A DNA stretch of 64,000 nucleotides from Pseudoalteromonas sp. P1-9. Lineage in GTDB: Bacteria > Pseudomonadota > Gammaproteobacteria > Enterobacterales > Alteromonadaceae. Position 1 is the stretch's first letter, and each line of letters begins with the position of its first letter. Below, piece by piece: positions 44,654 through 53,236 of this stretch. Location: positions 24,880 to 88,879 of the forward strand of contig NZ_LKBD01000018.1 of NCBI RefSeq assembly GCF_001399975.1. Reading direction: 5' to 3'. Made by a program: the position numbers and the translations under genes. The notes under the pieces were generated by a model. The model was not told where the DNA came from. It was given only the letters and a program-made list of their open reading frames with translations, and searched no databases.

Positions 44654-44997
44654 ATGGCAAGTCAGAATATTAGTGTGTTCTTAGGCTCGCTGCTGTACTT
44701 AATACACTGTTTTTCTGTTGTTTACGGATTGATATTTTGAATCGTTAATATTAATGCTGCGAGCCTTTGGGTACCGCTAACGTCGATTATTGCATTAGTG
44801 ATCCCCACATTGGGTTATGGCCGGCAACTGGATTATCGCAAATAACGCTCGAAGTATGCGCAATAATAACGGCCTTTGTTTATTTTAAAGCATATCAACG
44901 CCTCGAAAAGCGCGCTTACTTTGTTGGCAAAGAGAGTATTTGGTCACTCGATAAGTTACAACTAAACGTTGCAGGCGCTGCAAGCATCGCAAAGTAA
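44654..44997 (+). pseudogene. Decayed small membrane-protein gene downstream of pomB
   Basis: From ATG 44654 the frame encodes a hydrophobic helix (MASQNISVFLGSLLYL...), hits TGA at 44738, and continues in the same frame as a second membrane segment (ASLWVPLTSIIALVIPTLGY) to TAA after DYRK near 44843. One base inserted in the AAA run there moves into the frame ITLEVCAIITAFVYFKAYQRLEKR... ending at 44997. So one nonsense change (TGG to TGA would fit) and one single-base deletion explain a lost ~114-residue protein with about three membrane segments. A sequencing error is the alternative. The family was not recognised. Confidence 0.6.
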
Positions 44998-45026
44998 ACC
45001 GTTACTTGCATAGAGACTGTACAAAA

Positions 45027-45053
45027 AGGTGTTTGTTTTATAGGCAAACACCT
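45027..45053. terminator. Hairpin, possible terminator
   Basis: AGGTGTTTG, loop of 9, CAAACACCT; preceded by AAAAA and followed by CTTTG. The T-tract is better on the minus strand (CCTTTTTG), but no minus-strand gene ends here, so it may be a weak end for the pomAB transcript. Confidence is limited. Confidence 0.45.
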
Positions 45054-45064
45054 CTTTGTCATAA

Positions 45065-45083
45065 CATGAAATAGTTTTTCATG
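45065..45083. promoter_or_regulatory. Dyad upstream of the Gly-rich peptide gene
   Basis: CATGAAA, 5-nt spacer TAGTT, TTTCATG is a perfect 7-bp inverted repeat. It lies about 78 nt before the peptide start, in the region that must hold the promoter. It could be an operator, but no cognate regulator is known. Confidence 0.45.
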
Positions 45084-45126
45084 AAAAAGTACTTGTGTTT
45101 TTTAGTAATTTCAGTAAGTTGAAAGA

Positions 45127-45138
45127 TGCCTTAAGGCA
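45127..45138. promoter_or_regulatory. 12-bp palindrome before the peptide SD
   Basis: TGCCTTAAGGCA is a perfect palindrome 12 nt before the AAGGAGA SD of the peptide gene, in the predicted untranslated leader or core promoter. It is a possible operator site. Confidence 0.4.
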
Positions 45139-45160
45139 AAACAACTACAAGGAGATAATT

Positions 45161-45241
45161 ATGAAAACAGTAGATAAATTTTCTTATATGCCAGGTACCG
45201 GTGGTAACGGCGGTGGCACTGATGATGAAAACAAAAAATAG
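45161..45241 (+). CDS. 26-residue Gly-rich microprotein
   Basis: Too short for most gene callers, but preceded by a near-perfect SD (AAGGAGA, 5 nt before ATG). The product starts MKTVDKFSYMPGT, continues with a Gly/Asn run (GGNGGG), and ends TDDENKK: no hydrophobic segment, no Cys, basic start and acidic/basic tail. It lies 9 nt before a 160-residue membrane protein. Such a layout fits a signalling or precursor peptide with its membrane partner, but no modification enzyme, protease or immunity gene is adjacent, so function is unknown. The coding call rests on the SD and the context. Confidence 0.6.
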   Translation: MKTVDKFSYMPGTGGNGGGTDDENKK

Positions 45242-45250
45242 CATTCGCTA

Positions 45251-45733
45251 ATGCCTATTAAAGAGCTGCTTATTTCAATAGGCAGCTATCAAACTTTACT
45301 TGTTGTTATTTCTTTTTTACTTCTTGTAGCTTTAAAGCAAAAACAAGGAGCTGTTTTTGCTGGCGCCACAGCGTTCTTTTTTTTGCTCGCAAATTTTTAC
45401 TTTCCTTATTTAATTGAGTGGGATTCAGAAAACCTTTATCGCTACTTTATTTGGTTGCTTCATGATTTAGCATGGATGGGCAGCATTGCTTATTTAGGTT
45501 TAAAAGATAAAGTCTCCTGGCGTCAATCAGTGCTTGGTCAGCTTTTTTGTATTCCAATTATCTGCTTAAATGCATTTCGTGCAATGGATATGGGCTTTAA
45601 CAGCTTTAACTTCTCATTGGCACCTTATCAATTTATATACCCTGTGTTTGAAACAGCTATCGTTGCACTTTGCTGGATGCCGATTTTTGTTTATTTAAAA
45701 AACAAATTCTTTGTAAAATCACAACCTGCATAA
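45251..45733 (+). CDS. Five-segment membrane protein of unknown function
   Basis: 160 residues, about five membrane helices (approximately 10-28, 33-53, 64-84, 92-107, 127-148), Trp/Phe/Tyr-rich, with a basic C-terminal tail. No domain is recognised. It begins 9 nt after the microprotein stop and no own SD stands out (the microprotein's last codons precede it), so translation may be coupled to the peptide. It is followed by the LexA box of topB. Candidate roles are receptor, exporter or immunity for the peptide, all inferred. Confidence 0.75.
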   Translation: MPIKELLISIGSYQTLLVVISFLLLVALKQKQGAVFAGATAFFFLLANFYFPYLIEWDSENLYRYFIWLLHDLAWMGSIAYLGLKDKVSWRQSVLGQLFCIPIICLNAFRAMDMGFNSFNFSLAPYQFIYPVFETAIVALCWMPIFVYLKNKFFVKSQPA

Positions 45734-45772
45734 TTCTTTATTAGCATTTAATTCATAATACGATATAGTTAA

Positions 45773-45788
45773 CTGTAATTATATACAG
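45773..45788. promoter_or_regulatory. LexA (SOS) box upstream of topB
   Basis: CTGTAATTATATACAG: CTGT, an all-A/T 8-nt centre, ACAG. This matches the gammaproteobacterial LexA consensus CTGT-N8-ACAG at all eight fixed positions. Flanking AA/TT extends the palindrome to 20 bp. It ends 14 nt before the topB start, so it should block the promoter or initial transcribed region. Confidence 0.8.
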
Positions 45789-45802
45789 TTGTTTATTTTG
45801 AT

Positions 45803-47707
45803 TTGAAACTTTATATCGCAGAGAAACCATCATTAGGGCGTGCTATTGCCGATGCGTTGCCAAAACCTCATAAAAAAATGGATGGCCATATTATTGTGGG
45901 CAATGGTGATATAGTGTCTTGGTGTATTGGTCATTTGCTCGAACTTGCAGAGCCTGACGAATACCACGAACGCTACAAAAAATGGAATTTAGCGGATTTA
46001 CCGATCGCGCCCGACACTTGGCAATTAAAAGCCAAAGCCAAAACCCGTAAACAACTCACCTTGCTTAAAAAACTCATAAAACAAGCCAGTCAACTTGTGC
46101 ATGCAGGCGATCCTGACCGTGAAGGGCAATTGCTGGTGGATGAAGTCATTAGTGAAGCGAACGTATCGAAAACAAAGTTAGATACTACAGAGCGCTTACT
46201 GATTAGCGACCTTAACTTAAACGCTGTTAAAAAAGCGCTTGCCAACTTAAAGTCGAATCGCGATTTTATACCGCTGTCAGTTTCTGCGTTGGCGCGCTCG
46301 CGTGCCGATTGGTTAATTGGCATGAACTTAACCCGTGCTTATACCATTAAAGGTAAACAAGGCGGCTATACCGGAGTGCTCTCGGTTGGTCGGGTGCAAA
46401 CACCTATTTTAGGGTTAGTTGTGCGTCGCGATTTAGAAATCGAAAACTTTGTCAGCCGCCCATTTTATGAAGTAATGGCTGAGAATATCACAGAACAAGG
46501 TGAACAATTTCAAGCTAAATGGCTGCCAAGTGAGGCATGCGTGCCATACCAAGATGAAGATGGCCGAGTGCTTCATAAGGGCCTTTGTGAAAATGTCATT
46601 AGCCGCATTACGGGGCAACAAGGGCAGGTGTTATCTGTGGAGGAAAAAACCAAAAAGCAAGCACCGCCGCTACCTTATAATTTATCGGCACTGCAGATCG
46701 ATGCGGCAAAGCTATTTAAAATGCCAGCCAAAAAAGTGCTGGATATTTGCCAAAGCTTGTATGAAAAGCATAAGTTGATTACGTATCCGCGTTCAGATAA
46801 TCGTTATTTGCCAAAAGAACACTTTTTTGAAGCAGCACAAGTGCTTAGTGCGATGGAAAATAACAAAGGGCAGAGCACTGAGTTAATTGCTAACGCCGAT
46901 ACCTCAATTAAACATAAATGCTGGAATGATAAAAAAGTGGAAGCGCACCACGCTATTATCCCCACCGCTAAAAAGCTCAAAAGTGCGAGTTTAGGCTTTG
47001 AAGAAGAAAAAATTTACGGCCTTATTTGTCGCCAATATTTAGCACTGTTTTACCCAGATTTTATTTATCACGACACAACAGTGTTGGTAGAAATTGCTGG
47101 TGGTAAGTTTAAAGCGACTGCAAAGCGCGAAAGCCAACTAGGCTTTAAAGTGCTGATGGGTAAAAGCGAATTAAAAGACGAAGTAACTTTACCCGCGCTT
47201 TCAAAAGGGCAATCATTTACCTGCCAACAAGGGCGCTTAGTTGAAAAAAAAACTGAGCCGCCACAGCATTTTAATGATGCCTCTTTGTTAAGTGCCATGA
47301 CCGGAATTGCGCGCTACGTGGATGATGCCGAAATTAAAAAAATCCTGCGCGACACCGACGGCTTAGGTACCGAGGCCACCCGTGCGGGCATTATTGAATT
47401 ACTATTTAAACGCGGTTTTTTACAACGCCAAGGTAAACACATATTAGCCACCGAAACCGGCAAAGCCTTAATCAATGTATTACCTGAAAAACTAACAAAG
47501 CCCGATATGACCGCGCTTTGGGAGTCGCAATTAACGCAAATTGCCGAAAAGCATGGTAGTTACATCAGCTTTATGTCACCACTACTTAATGAATTACAAG
47601 GGCATATTGAGCTGGCTAGTAAAACACCCGTTACTGGATTTAGTAATTTACCCCCGCCCAAGCAAAAACCGTTTAAGCGCCGATACAAACGTAAAAAGCC
47701 GGCTTAA
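45803..47707 (+). CDS. topB: DNA topoisomerase III
   Basis: 634-residue type IA topoisomerase acting on precatenanes and recombination intermediates. The TOPRIM domain starts KLYIAEKPSLGRAIADALPKP and contains HAGDPDREGQLL. The catalytic Tyr328 is in ITYPRSD, as in E. coli TopB. The C-terminus is a short basic tail rather than zinc fingers. The start is a TTG with no SD, and the LexA box lies 14 nt upstream, implying a very short leader and inefficient initiation. It converges with and overlaps the next gene by 4 nt. Confidence 0.94.
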   Translation: MKLYIAEKPSLGRAIADALPKPHKKMDGHIIVGNGDIVSWCIGHLLELAEPDEYHERYKKWNLADLPIAPDTWQLKAKAKTRKQLTLLKKLIKQASQLVHAGDPDREGQLLVDEVISEANVSKTKLDTTERLLISDLNLNAVKKALANLKSNRDFIPLSVSALARSRADWLIGMNLTRAYTIKGKQGGYTGVLSVGRVQTPILGLVVRRDLEIENFVSRPFYEVMAENITEQGEQFQAKWLPSEACVPYQDEDGRVLHKGLCENVISRITGQQGQVLSVEEKTKKQAPPLPYNLSALQIDAAKLFKMPAKKVLDICQSLYEKHKLITYPRSDNRYLPKEHFFEAAQVLSAMENNKGQSTELIANADTSIKHKCWNDKKVEAHHAIIPTAKKLKSASLGFEEEKIYGLICRQYLALFYPDFIYHDTTVLVEIAGGKFKATAKRESQLGFKVLMGKSELKDEVTLPALSKGQSFTCQQGRLVEKKTEPPQHFNDASLLSAMTGIARYVDDAEIKKILRDTDGLGTEATRAGIIELLFKRGFLQRQGKHILATETGKALINVLPEKLTKPDMTALWESQLTQIAEKHGSYISFMSPLLNELQGHIELASKTPVTGFSNLPPPKQKPFKRRYKRKKPA

Positions 47708-48408
47708 AGCAAACCGTCACGTTTGTAAATTAGCGTCATTTCACCGCTTTCATTAGTTACGTATGTAAACATTGCTGAGCTGTTTTTAGACCACGTTTGC
47801 TCATCTAACAGGCGGGCAAAGTTCATACCGATCATCAGTGTATGCTGTTGATTAGGCTGAACTGTGATTTTGCAATGGGTTGATTTACAACTGGAGTTAA
47901 CCAAGGTGACATCTGAAAACTCAAGCCTATCAGCAAAAAGTTGTACGATATTTTGCTCAGTTTCAGTTGCCCACGCGTAATCGATTTCCTCATTTTCAAA
48001 TAGGTTGAGGGCATCAGCTACAAAGTCGGTAGGTCCTTCTGAATTTTGTTGTGTCGCGACCTTGTTTGCCAATTCAGTTTGACCAGACTGTTCTGGGATC
48101 GACGTCTCAATATTTGCTAGTTCGGAGTGTGAAGTAGTTGGTTGTGTATCGGCATTTGTGTCATTCGTTAGTCGTTGATTAAGCCTTTCAATCTCAAACT
48201 GCAATGCTGCAACTTTGTTATCTCCTGTTGTCACGCTCGCGAGCTTCTTTCTTAATTCGATTAACTGTTGTTCTTGCATAAAAGTGGTTTCTTCTTGAGA
48301 TATAAGCTCATTACTTAAGCCTGAAATTGTTAGGCTTTGTTGGTAACTCATATTTGCAAAGTAAAGAGTTGTCGCACCTAGTAATACAGGCGCAATAAAG
48401 TGTTTCAT
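47704..48408 (-). CDS. Membrane-anchored coiled-coil protein of unknown function
   Basis: 234 residues: an N-terminal hydrophobic segment (about 4-20), a coiled coil of ~45 residues (SNELISQEETTFMQEQQ... to RLNQRLTN), a low-complexity Thr/Ser/Gln linker, and a C-terminal domain of ~100 residues with two Cys (SSCKSTHCKI), which may form a disulphide in the periplasm. The fold is not recognised. It is divergent from the efflux operon and shares its 251-nt promoter region with the ATCCCAA palindromes, so it may belong to the same regulon. Confidence 0.7.
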   Translation of the reverse strand: MKHFIAPVLLGATTLYFANMSYQQSLTISGLSNELISQEETTFMQEQQLIELRKKLASVTTGDNKVAALQFEIERLNQRLTNDTNADTQPTTSHSELANIETSIPEQSGQTELANKVATQQNSEGPTDFVADALNLFENEEIDYAWATETEQNIVQLFADRLEFSDVTLVNSSCKSTHCKITVQPNQQHTLMIGMNFARLLDEQTWSKNSSAMFTYVTNESGEMTLIYKRDGLL

Positions 48409-48491
48409 ATTAAGTCCTTTTAGTTATTGTTGTTTTGTTAAAGTACCACTTACCTATTCAGCTGCCAAATTATAGTGGTGAATGTAAAGCT

Positions 48492-48540
48492 ATCCCAATT
48501 TTGGGATGTGGTTTTTTAAATGTCATCCCAAAATTGGGAT
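48492..48540. promoter_or_regulatory. Two palindromic activator sites (sigma-54 enhancer)
   Basis: ATCCCAATTTTGGGAT (48492-48507) and ATCCCAAAATTGGGAT (48525-48540) are 7-2-7 inverted repeats and reverse complements of each other. Their centres are 33 bp apart, about three helical turns. They lie about 90-140 bp upstream of the sigma-54 promoter start, the normal enhancer position. The likely binder is the NtrC-type regulator encoded at 53237. Confidence 0.75.
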
Positions 48541-48602
48541 GTGATAGAAGTCTAAAAATTTCGATTTGATAGTAACACACTGTTATTATTGTCTTTTATT
48601 GT

Positions 48603-48619
48603 TTGGCACGCTCTTTGAT
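48603..48619 (+). promoter_or_regulatory. Sigma-54 promoter of the efflux operon
   Basis: TTGGCACGCTCTTTGAT matches the -24/-12 consensus (TGGCAC-N5-TTGC-A/T) except that GC at -12 is GA. Spacing is exact. It lies 41 nt before the start of the adaptor gene and downstream of the paired palindromes. Confidence 0.75.
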
Positions 48620-48659
48620 ATAGGTCTATTACCAATGCAAACATAATTAGGCATTTAAA

Positions 48660-49916
48660 ATGGACATTATCAAAACTAAAAAAACACCGTTTTACAAAAA
48701 GAAAGCTGCAGTATTTTCTGTGGCAGCTGCACTTTTTGCAGGCGCCGTTTATGGCGTTACGCAAGTGGATTTTGCGAGTGCAACGGTTAAACGTTCTAAC
48801 TTACTAACAGCAGAAGTTAAAGCAGGCGAATTTACAATTAAAGTATCGGGCCATGGTGTGTTAGCACCGCGCGATGTGCGCTGGGTTGCCAGTAATGTTG
48901 AAGGTAAAGTCGAAAAAATTCTTATGAAGCCAGGTGCAGCGGTTAATCAAGGTGACTTAATTGTTGAACTTGCTAACCCTGAACTAAAGCAAAAAGTGGA
49001 AGAACTACAGTGGGAGCGCACAGCGCTTGAAGCTGAGCTAGCTGCACTAAAAGTAAGCCAACAAACCAAATTACTGGATATGCAAGCAAGCTTGCTACAA
49101 ACCAAAATGGCCTATGATAAAGCTAATATGCGTTTGCAAGCAGAAGAGCAATTAATTCAAAAAGGTAACGCAACGGTGTCTCGTCTTGATTACGAAGGTT
49201 CAAAACTGACTGTGTCACAGCTAAAAGAAACCCTTGCGATTGATAAGCGCCGTGAAATGCAACTTGGCGAAAACTTAAAAGCAAACCTTACCGCGCAGCA
49301 AGCGCGTTTGGAAAAACTAAACAAAACCATTGAGCGTGCCGAATTTCAACTTGCATCACTAAAAGTAGTGGCGCCAGTTTCAGGTATTTTACAAGCAATG
49401 CCGCTTGAATTAGGTCAGCGAGTATCACTTGGTAGTAATGTTGCAAAATTTGCTAAGCAAGATGATTTAATTGCTGAAATAAAAATCCCAGAGCTTAAAG
49501 CATCCGCTATCGCGCTTGGTCAGAGTGTGGCGATAGATACCCGCTTTAACACCATTATGGGTAAAGTTAAGCGAATCGATCCTGCGGTTGTAGAAGGTAC
49601 GGTACAAGTGGATGTTGAACTTGAAACACCGTTACCGCAAGAAGCGCGCCCCGATCTCTCTGTTGATGGCGACATTATAGTTGCTAAAAAAAGTAACACC
49701 TTATTTGTGCGTCGCCCAGCATTTTCGCAAGCTGAGCGCACCCTAAGTGCTTTTAAACTGGTTGAAAATGGCCGTTATGCTGAAAAAGTAGCGGTGACCT
49801 ACGGTAAAGCATCAAGCACCGAAATTGAAATTGTAACTGGATTAGCCGTGGGTGATCAGGTGGTAATCTCTGAGCAAAGCGAATTTTCACGTCATGCACG
49901 TGTTGCGCTGAACTAA
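48660..49916 (+). CDS. HlyD/MacA-type periplasmic adaptor of an ABC efflux pump
   Basis: 418 residues with one N-terminal membrane helix (about 17-37), a biotinyl-lipoyl-like segment (VASNVEGKVEKILMKPGAAVNQGDLI), a long helical hairpin (~95-205), the second lipoyl half (VVAPVSGILQAMPLELGQRV), and beta-barrel/membrane-proximal domains. It links the MacB-like permease to a TolC-type channel. First gene of the operon 48660-53094, behind the sigma-54 promoter. The substrate is unknown. Confidence 0.92.
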   Translation: MDIIKTKKTPFYKKKAAVFSVAAALFAGAVYGVTQVDFASATVKRSNLLTAEVKAGEFTIKVSGHGVLAPRDVRWVASNVEGKVEKILMKPGAAVNQGDLIVELANPELKQKVEELQWERTALEAELAALKVSQQTKLLDMQASLLQTKMAYDKANMRLQAEEQLIQKGNATVSRLDYEGSKLTVSQLKETLAIDKRREMQLGENLKANLTAQQARLEKLNKTIERAEFQLASLKVVAPVSGILQAMPLELGQRVSLGSNVAKFAKQDDLIAEIKIPELKASAIALGQSVAIDTRFNTIMGKVKRIDPAVVEGTVQVDVELETPLPQEARPDLSVDGDIIVAKKSNTLFVRRPAFSQAERTLSAFKLVENGRYAEKVAVTYGKASSTEIEIVTGLAVGDQVVISEQSEFSRHARVALN

Positions 49917-49957
49917 TCCAAAACCACATTAATAACGAATTTTGAAGGAATAATCAC

Positions 49958-50659
49958 ATGAATACACTAATTAAACTAACAAACCTAAAAAAAGTATTTG
50001 CTACCGATGAAGTTGAAACTCACGCACTAAGCGAGATTAATTTAGATATTAAACAAGGCGAGTACGTATCAATTTCAGGCCCTTCAGGTTGTGGTAAATC
50101 AACCTTACTATCAATTTTAGGCTTACTGGATACCTGCTCGGGTGGCAGTTTTGAATTAAATGGTCATCAAGTAGCTGGGCTTGATCACAAACAGCGCGCA
50201 TATATTCGTAACAAAGAAATCGGTTTTGTATTTCAATCGTTTAACCTGATTAGCGATTTAACGGTAGAAGAAAACGTGACATTGCCACTGACTTACCGTA
50301 AAGACTTAACTAAAGCCGAGCGTAAGCAAATGGCCATGGCAGCGCTAGAAAGAGTTGATATGAGCCACAGAGCAAAGCATTACCCAGCGCAACTTTCTGG
50401 TGGTCAGCAGCAACGTGTTGCTGTAGCGCGAGCCATTGTTGGCAACCCTTCAATTATTTTAGCGGACGAACCAACCGGTAACCTTGATTCTAAAAATGCC
50501 GAGCTAGTGATGGCGTTACTAGACAAGTTACATGCAGAGGGCACCACTATTTGTATGGTTACTCACGACCCGCGTGGTGCAAAACGAGCTGAGCGTATTG
50601 TGGAAGTATTTGATGGCCGTATTGTTGGCGATACGCAAGCGCAAGTTGCAGTAGCATAA
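49958..50659 (+). CDS. MacB/LolD-type ABC transporter ATPase
   Basis: 233 residues: Walker A GPSGCGKST, Q-loop FQSFNLI, signature LSGGQQQRVAVARAI, Walker B IILADEPTGNLDS, H-loop MVTHDPR. This is the LolD/MacB ATPase subfamily that works as a mechanotransmitter with FtsX-type permeases. It sits 41 nt after the adaptor and 11 nt before the permease, with an SD AGGAA upstream of its ATG. Confidence 0.94.
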   Translation: MNTLIKLTNLKKVFATDEVETHALSEINLDIKQGEYVSISGPSGCGKSTLLSILGLLDTCSGGSFELNGHQVAGLDHKQRAYIRNKEIGFVFQSFNLISDLTVEENVTLPLTYRKDLTKAERKQMAMAALERVDMSHRAKHYPAQLSGGQQQRVAVARAIVGNPSIILADEPTGNLDSKNAELVMALLDKLHAEGTTICMVTHDPRGAKRAERIVEVFDGRIVGDTQAQVAVA

Positions 50660-50670
50660 GGAGAAATGCC

Positions 50671-53094
50671 ATGTTAGACGATATTTTATATGCTGTGCGT
50701 GGAATGCTTAAAAACCCACGTTTTGCAGCGCTAACCACCTTTGTTATGACCATTGGTTTAAGCTTATGTATTTATATGTTCAGTTTTATTTTCAATACAT
50801 TAAGCGGCACTATCCCACTTGAAGATGGCGAGCGTTTACGCAAAATTACGACGGTAGTAAATGGTGTGGCGTATGATGGTACGTCGGTGCGTTACCAAGA
50901 ATACTTGGACATTGTTAATCAACAAACCAGCTTTGAGTTTTTAGATGCTTACGATACGTACACTGTAACCGTTTCAACAAGCGACCGTGCTATTCGCTAT
51001 TCATCACACTTTGTCAGTGAAGAATTCTTTAAAGTGTCGGAAGCAAAACCAGCGCTTGGTCGTTTATTAACAAAAGCAGATTCTACCAGCAATGAGCGTG
51101 TAGTAGTGTTAGGTGATTTTGTATGGCGTGAAATGTTTGCGTCTGACCCAACAATTGTCGGTCAAAAAGTACGTATCGATGGCAAAAACCATACAGTAGT
51201 TGGGGTAACAGAGCCTGGTTATCGCTTTCCTGACTTTGCGCAAATGTATATGCCGTTTAAAGTCGAAAGCCAAGGTATTGCGCGAGAAGATTCTAATTAC
51301 ATAGCAGTTTACGGCTTGTTAAAAGAAAGAGTGTCTGAACAGCAAGCAAATCGCGAAATGGAGACCATTTTTGCGGAGTTTGCTCGCCAGTATCCAGAGC
51401 TAAACTCAACAAAAATTGGTTTTGTTTGGACCTTCCAACTGGAAAAAATTGGTAAAGGCGGTGATGCGCTGGTACTTGCTATGGCGTTAGCGGTGCTATT
51501 TATTTTAGTTCTTGCGTGTGTAAACGTGGGTAACTTGTTGTTATCTCGCGCTATTGAGCGCAATAAAGAAAGTGCAATTCGTACAGCGCTTGGCGCACCA
51601 CGTTCTGTGCTTATTCGCCAATTAATGTGTGAAAGCTTAATTATTAGTGTACTGTCTGGTTGCTTAGCCGTGTTAATTGCCGGCTATGGTCTCGATTTGA
51701 CGTTTGACTACTTTTTAAATTCGCTGCCAATTGAACCACCATTTTGGTGGCAAGCAGGGCTTACGCAAACAAGCTTACTGATCACTGTGGTAACAGTGTT
51801 AAGTACCATACTAATTACAGGTGGCTTACCTGCATGGCGTGCAACTAAAACCGATATCAACGCAGTACTGCGTGATGGCACACGTGGCGCGCAAAGCAAA
51901 ACGGCAGGTCTACTTAGCAAGGTAATTGTTGGTTTAGAAGTAACTTTATCGTGTGCGCTTATTATGCTTTCAGCAGCGATGCTTAACTTAGTAAGCAAGA
52001 TGAATGACGCAGATTACGGTGTTGCAATTGATAACCGCGTTGCAGCACGTATTGCACTGCCAAGTGAACGCTACGGAAAAGAAAACATTGAAAGAGCAAA
52101 ACAGTATTATCGTTCACTTGAAGAAAAGCTAACTGCAAACCCTGCAATTGAAAGTGTTACGTTTAGTCAGTCATTGCCGCATACTTGGGGTATTTTCCAA
52201 AATATCTCGGTTGAGGGAGTAGATTACGGCAAAAACCCAAGTTACCCAGGTTCTAATGTGAACATTGTTATGAATAACTACTTTTCAGCAATGGAGATGA
52301 CATTGTTGGAAGGGCGCTTATTCAATAACACAGATTCAGCAGGAACAAGCCTAAATGCAGTAGTTACTAAAAATTTTGCTGAAAAACATTTAGCGGATGA
52401 AAACCCTATCGGCAAGCGCATTAAATTAATGGAAATGGATAATGCCGTAGTGACCATTGTGGGCGTTACTAACAATGTCATATTTGGCCAACCATTTGAT
52501 CACAATAGTGATGAGGCATCGATGTTTTTGGCTTATCAGCAGTTCCCTCGTTTGAATATGAATGTGGTAATTAAAAATGCGCCTACAGCAACTGCAATGC
52601 ATAACCCTGTAAGCTTATTAACTAAAGCTGCGGTTGAGTTAGATGCTGATGTTGCACCTTACAGCATCACTGACATCCAAGCGGGTATTGACAGTCGTTT
52701 ATCGGGTATGAACTTTATTGCTAATATCTTTATCTTATTCGCTATCTCGTCAATGGTCATTGCATTTAGTGGTATTTACGGTGTTATGGCTAACTCTATT
52801 GTGCAAAAAACACAAGAAATCGGTGTTCGCCGAGCGCTTGGTGCAGATAACAGAAATGTGTATAACCACTACCTAATGCAAGCGACAAAACAGCTAGTGG
52901 CTGGCTTAATTTTAGGTATTCCAGCTGGTGTGCTGTTAGTAAAAATGCTAGAGCAAGGCAGTATGGCCGAGGGCTCACTGCTTGTTTATATTGGTGTACC
53001 AGTATTAATCAGCTTAGTAATTATCCTTGCGGTTGTGCTACCAGTTCGTAACGCACTTAATATGGAACCATCAAGTGCACTTAGGCACGAATAA
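50671..53094 (+). CDS. MacB-like permease with duplicated FtsX domains
   Basis: 807 residues: two repeats, each a periplasmic MacB_PCD-like domain preceded by one membrane helix and followed by an FtsX domain of three helices (helices near 20-42, 275-300, 330-350, 375-395, then ~415-435 and three in the last 130 residues). Both FtsX domains carry the RALG motif (ESAIRTALGAPRSVLIRQL and EIGVRRALGADNRNV). The single long polypeptide replaces the homodimer of classic MacB. It is the last gene before a terminator. Confidence 0.92.
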   Translation: MLDDILYAVRGMLKNPRFAALTTFVMTIGLSLCIYMFSFIFNTLSGTIPLEDGERLRKITTVVNGVAYDGTSVRYQEYLDIVNQQTSFEFLDAYDTYTVTVSTSDRAIRYSSHFVSEEFFKVSEAKPALGRLLTKADSTSNERVVVLGDFVWREMFASDPTIVGQKVRIDGKNHTVVGVTEPGYRFPDFAQMYMPFKVESQGIAREDSNYIAVYGLLKERVSEQQANREMETIFAEFARQYPELNSTKIGFVWTFQLEKIGKGGDALVLAMALAVLFILVLACVNVGNLLLSRAIERNKESAIRTALGAPRSVLIRQLMCESLIISVLSGCLAVLIAGYGLDLTFDYFLNSLPIEPPFWWQAGLTQTSLLITVVTVLSTILITGGLPAWRATKTDINAVLRDGTRGAQSKTAGLLSKVIVGLEVTLSCALIMLSAAMLNLVSKMNDADYGVAIDNRVAARIALPSERYGKENIERAKQYYRSLEEKLTANPAIESVTFSQSLPHTWGIFQNISVEGVDYGKNPSYPGSNVNIVMNNYFSAMEMTLLEGRLFNNTDSAGTSLNAVVTKNFAEKHLADENPIGKRIKLMEMDNAVVTIVGVTNNVIFGQPFDHNSDEASMFLAYQQFPRLNMNVVIKNAPTATAMHNPVSLLTKAAVELDADVAPYSITDIQAGIDSRLSGMNFIANIFILFAISSMVIAFSGIYGVMANSIVQKTQEIGVRRALGADNRNVYNHYLMQATKQLVAGLILGIPAGVLLVKMLEQGSMAEGSLLVYIGVPVLISLVIILAVVLPVRNALNMEPSSALRHE

Positions 53095-53106
53095 ATAAAA
53101 TTAAAT

Positions 53107-53136
53107 AAAAAAACCAGTGCTTGCACTGGTTTTTTA
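53107..53136. terminator. Terminator after the efflux permease
   Basis: AAAAAACCAGTGC, TT, GCACTGGTTTTTT: GC stem with A- and T-tracts, 13 nt beyond the permease stop. It separates the pump genes from the regulator genes, which must have their own promoter within 53137-53236. Confidence 0.92.
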
Positions 53137-53236
53137 TTTATTGATTTAACCAAAGTTAACTTTTACCCTAAAACCACTATCCCGCATTATGCTTACTTAA
53201 TAAGCTAATAAGAATTAACGCAGTAAAGGATAAATT

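Noticed and set aside
45001..45060. Attenuator with a leader peptide upstream of the Gly-rich peptide
   Set aside because: Only one stable hairpin (45027-45053) is visible and no alternative pairing partner, so attenuation is not supported.
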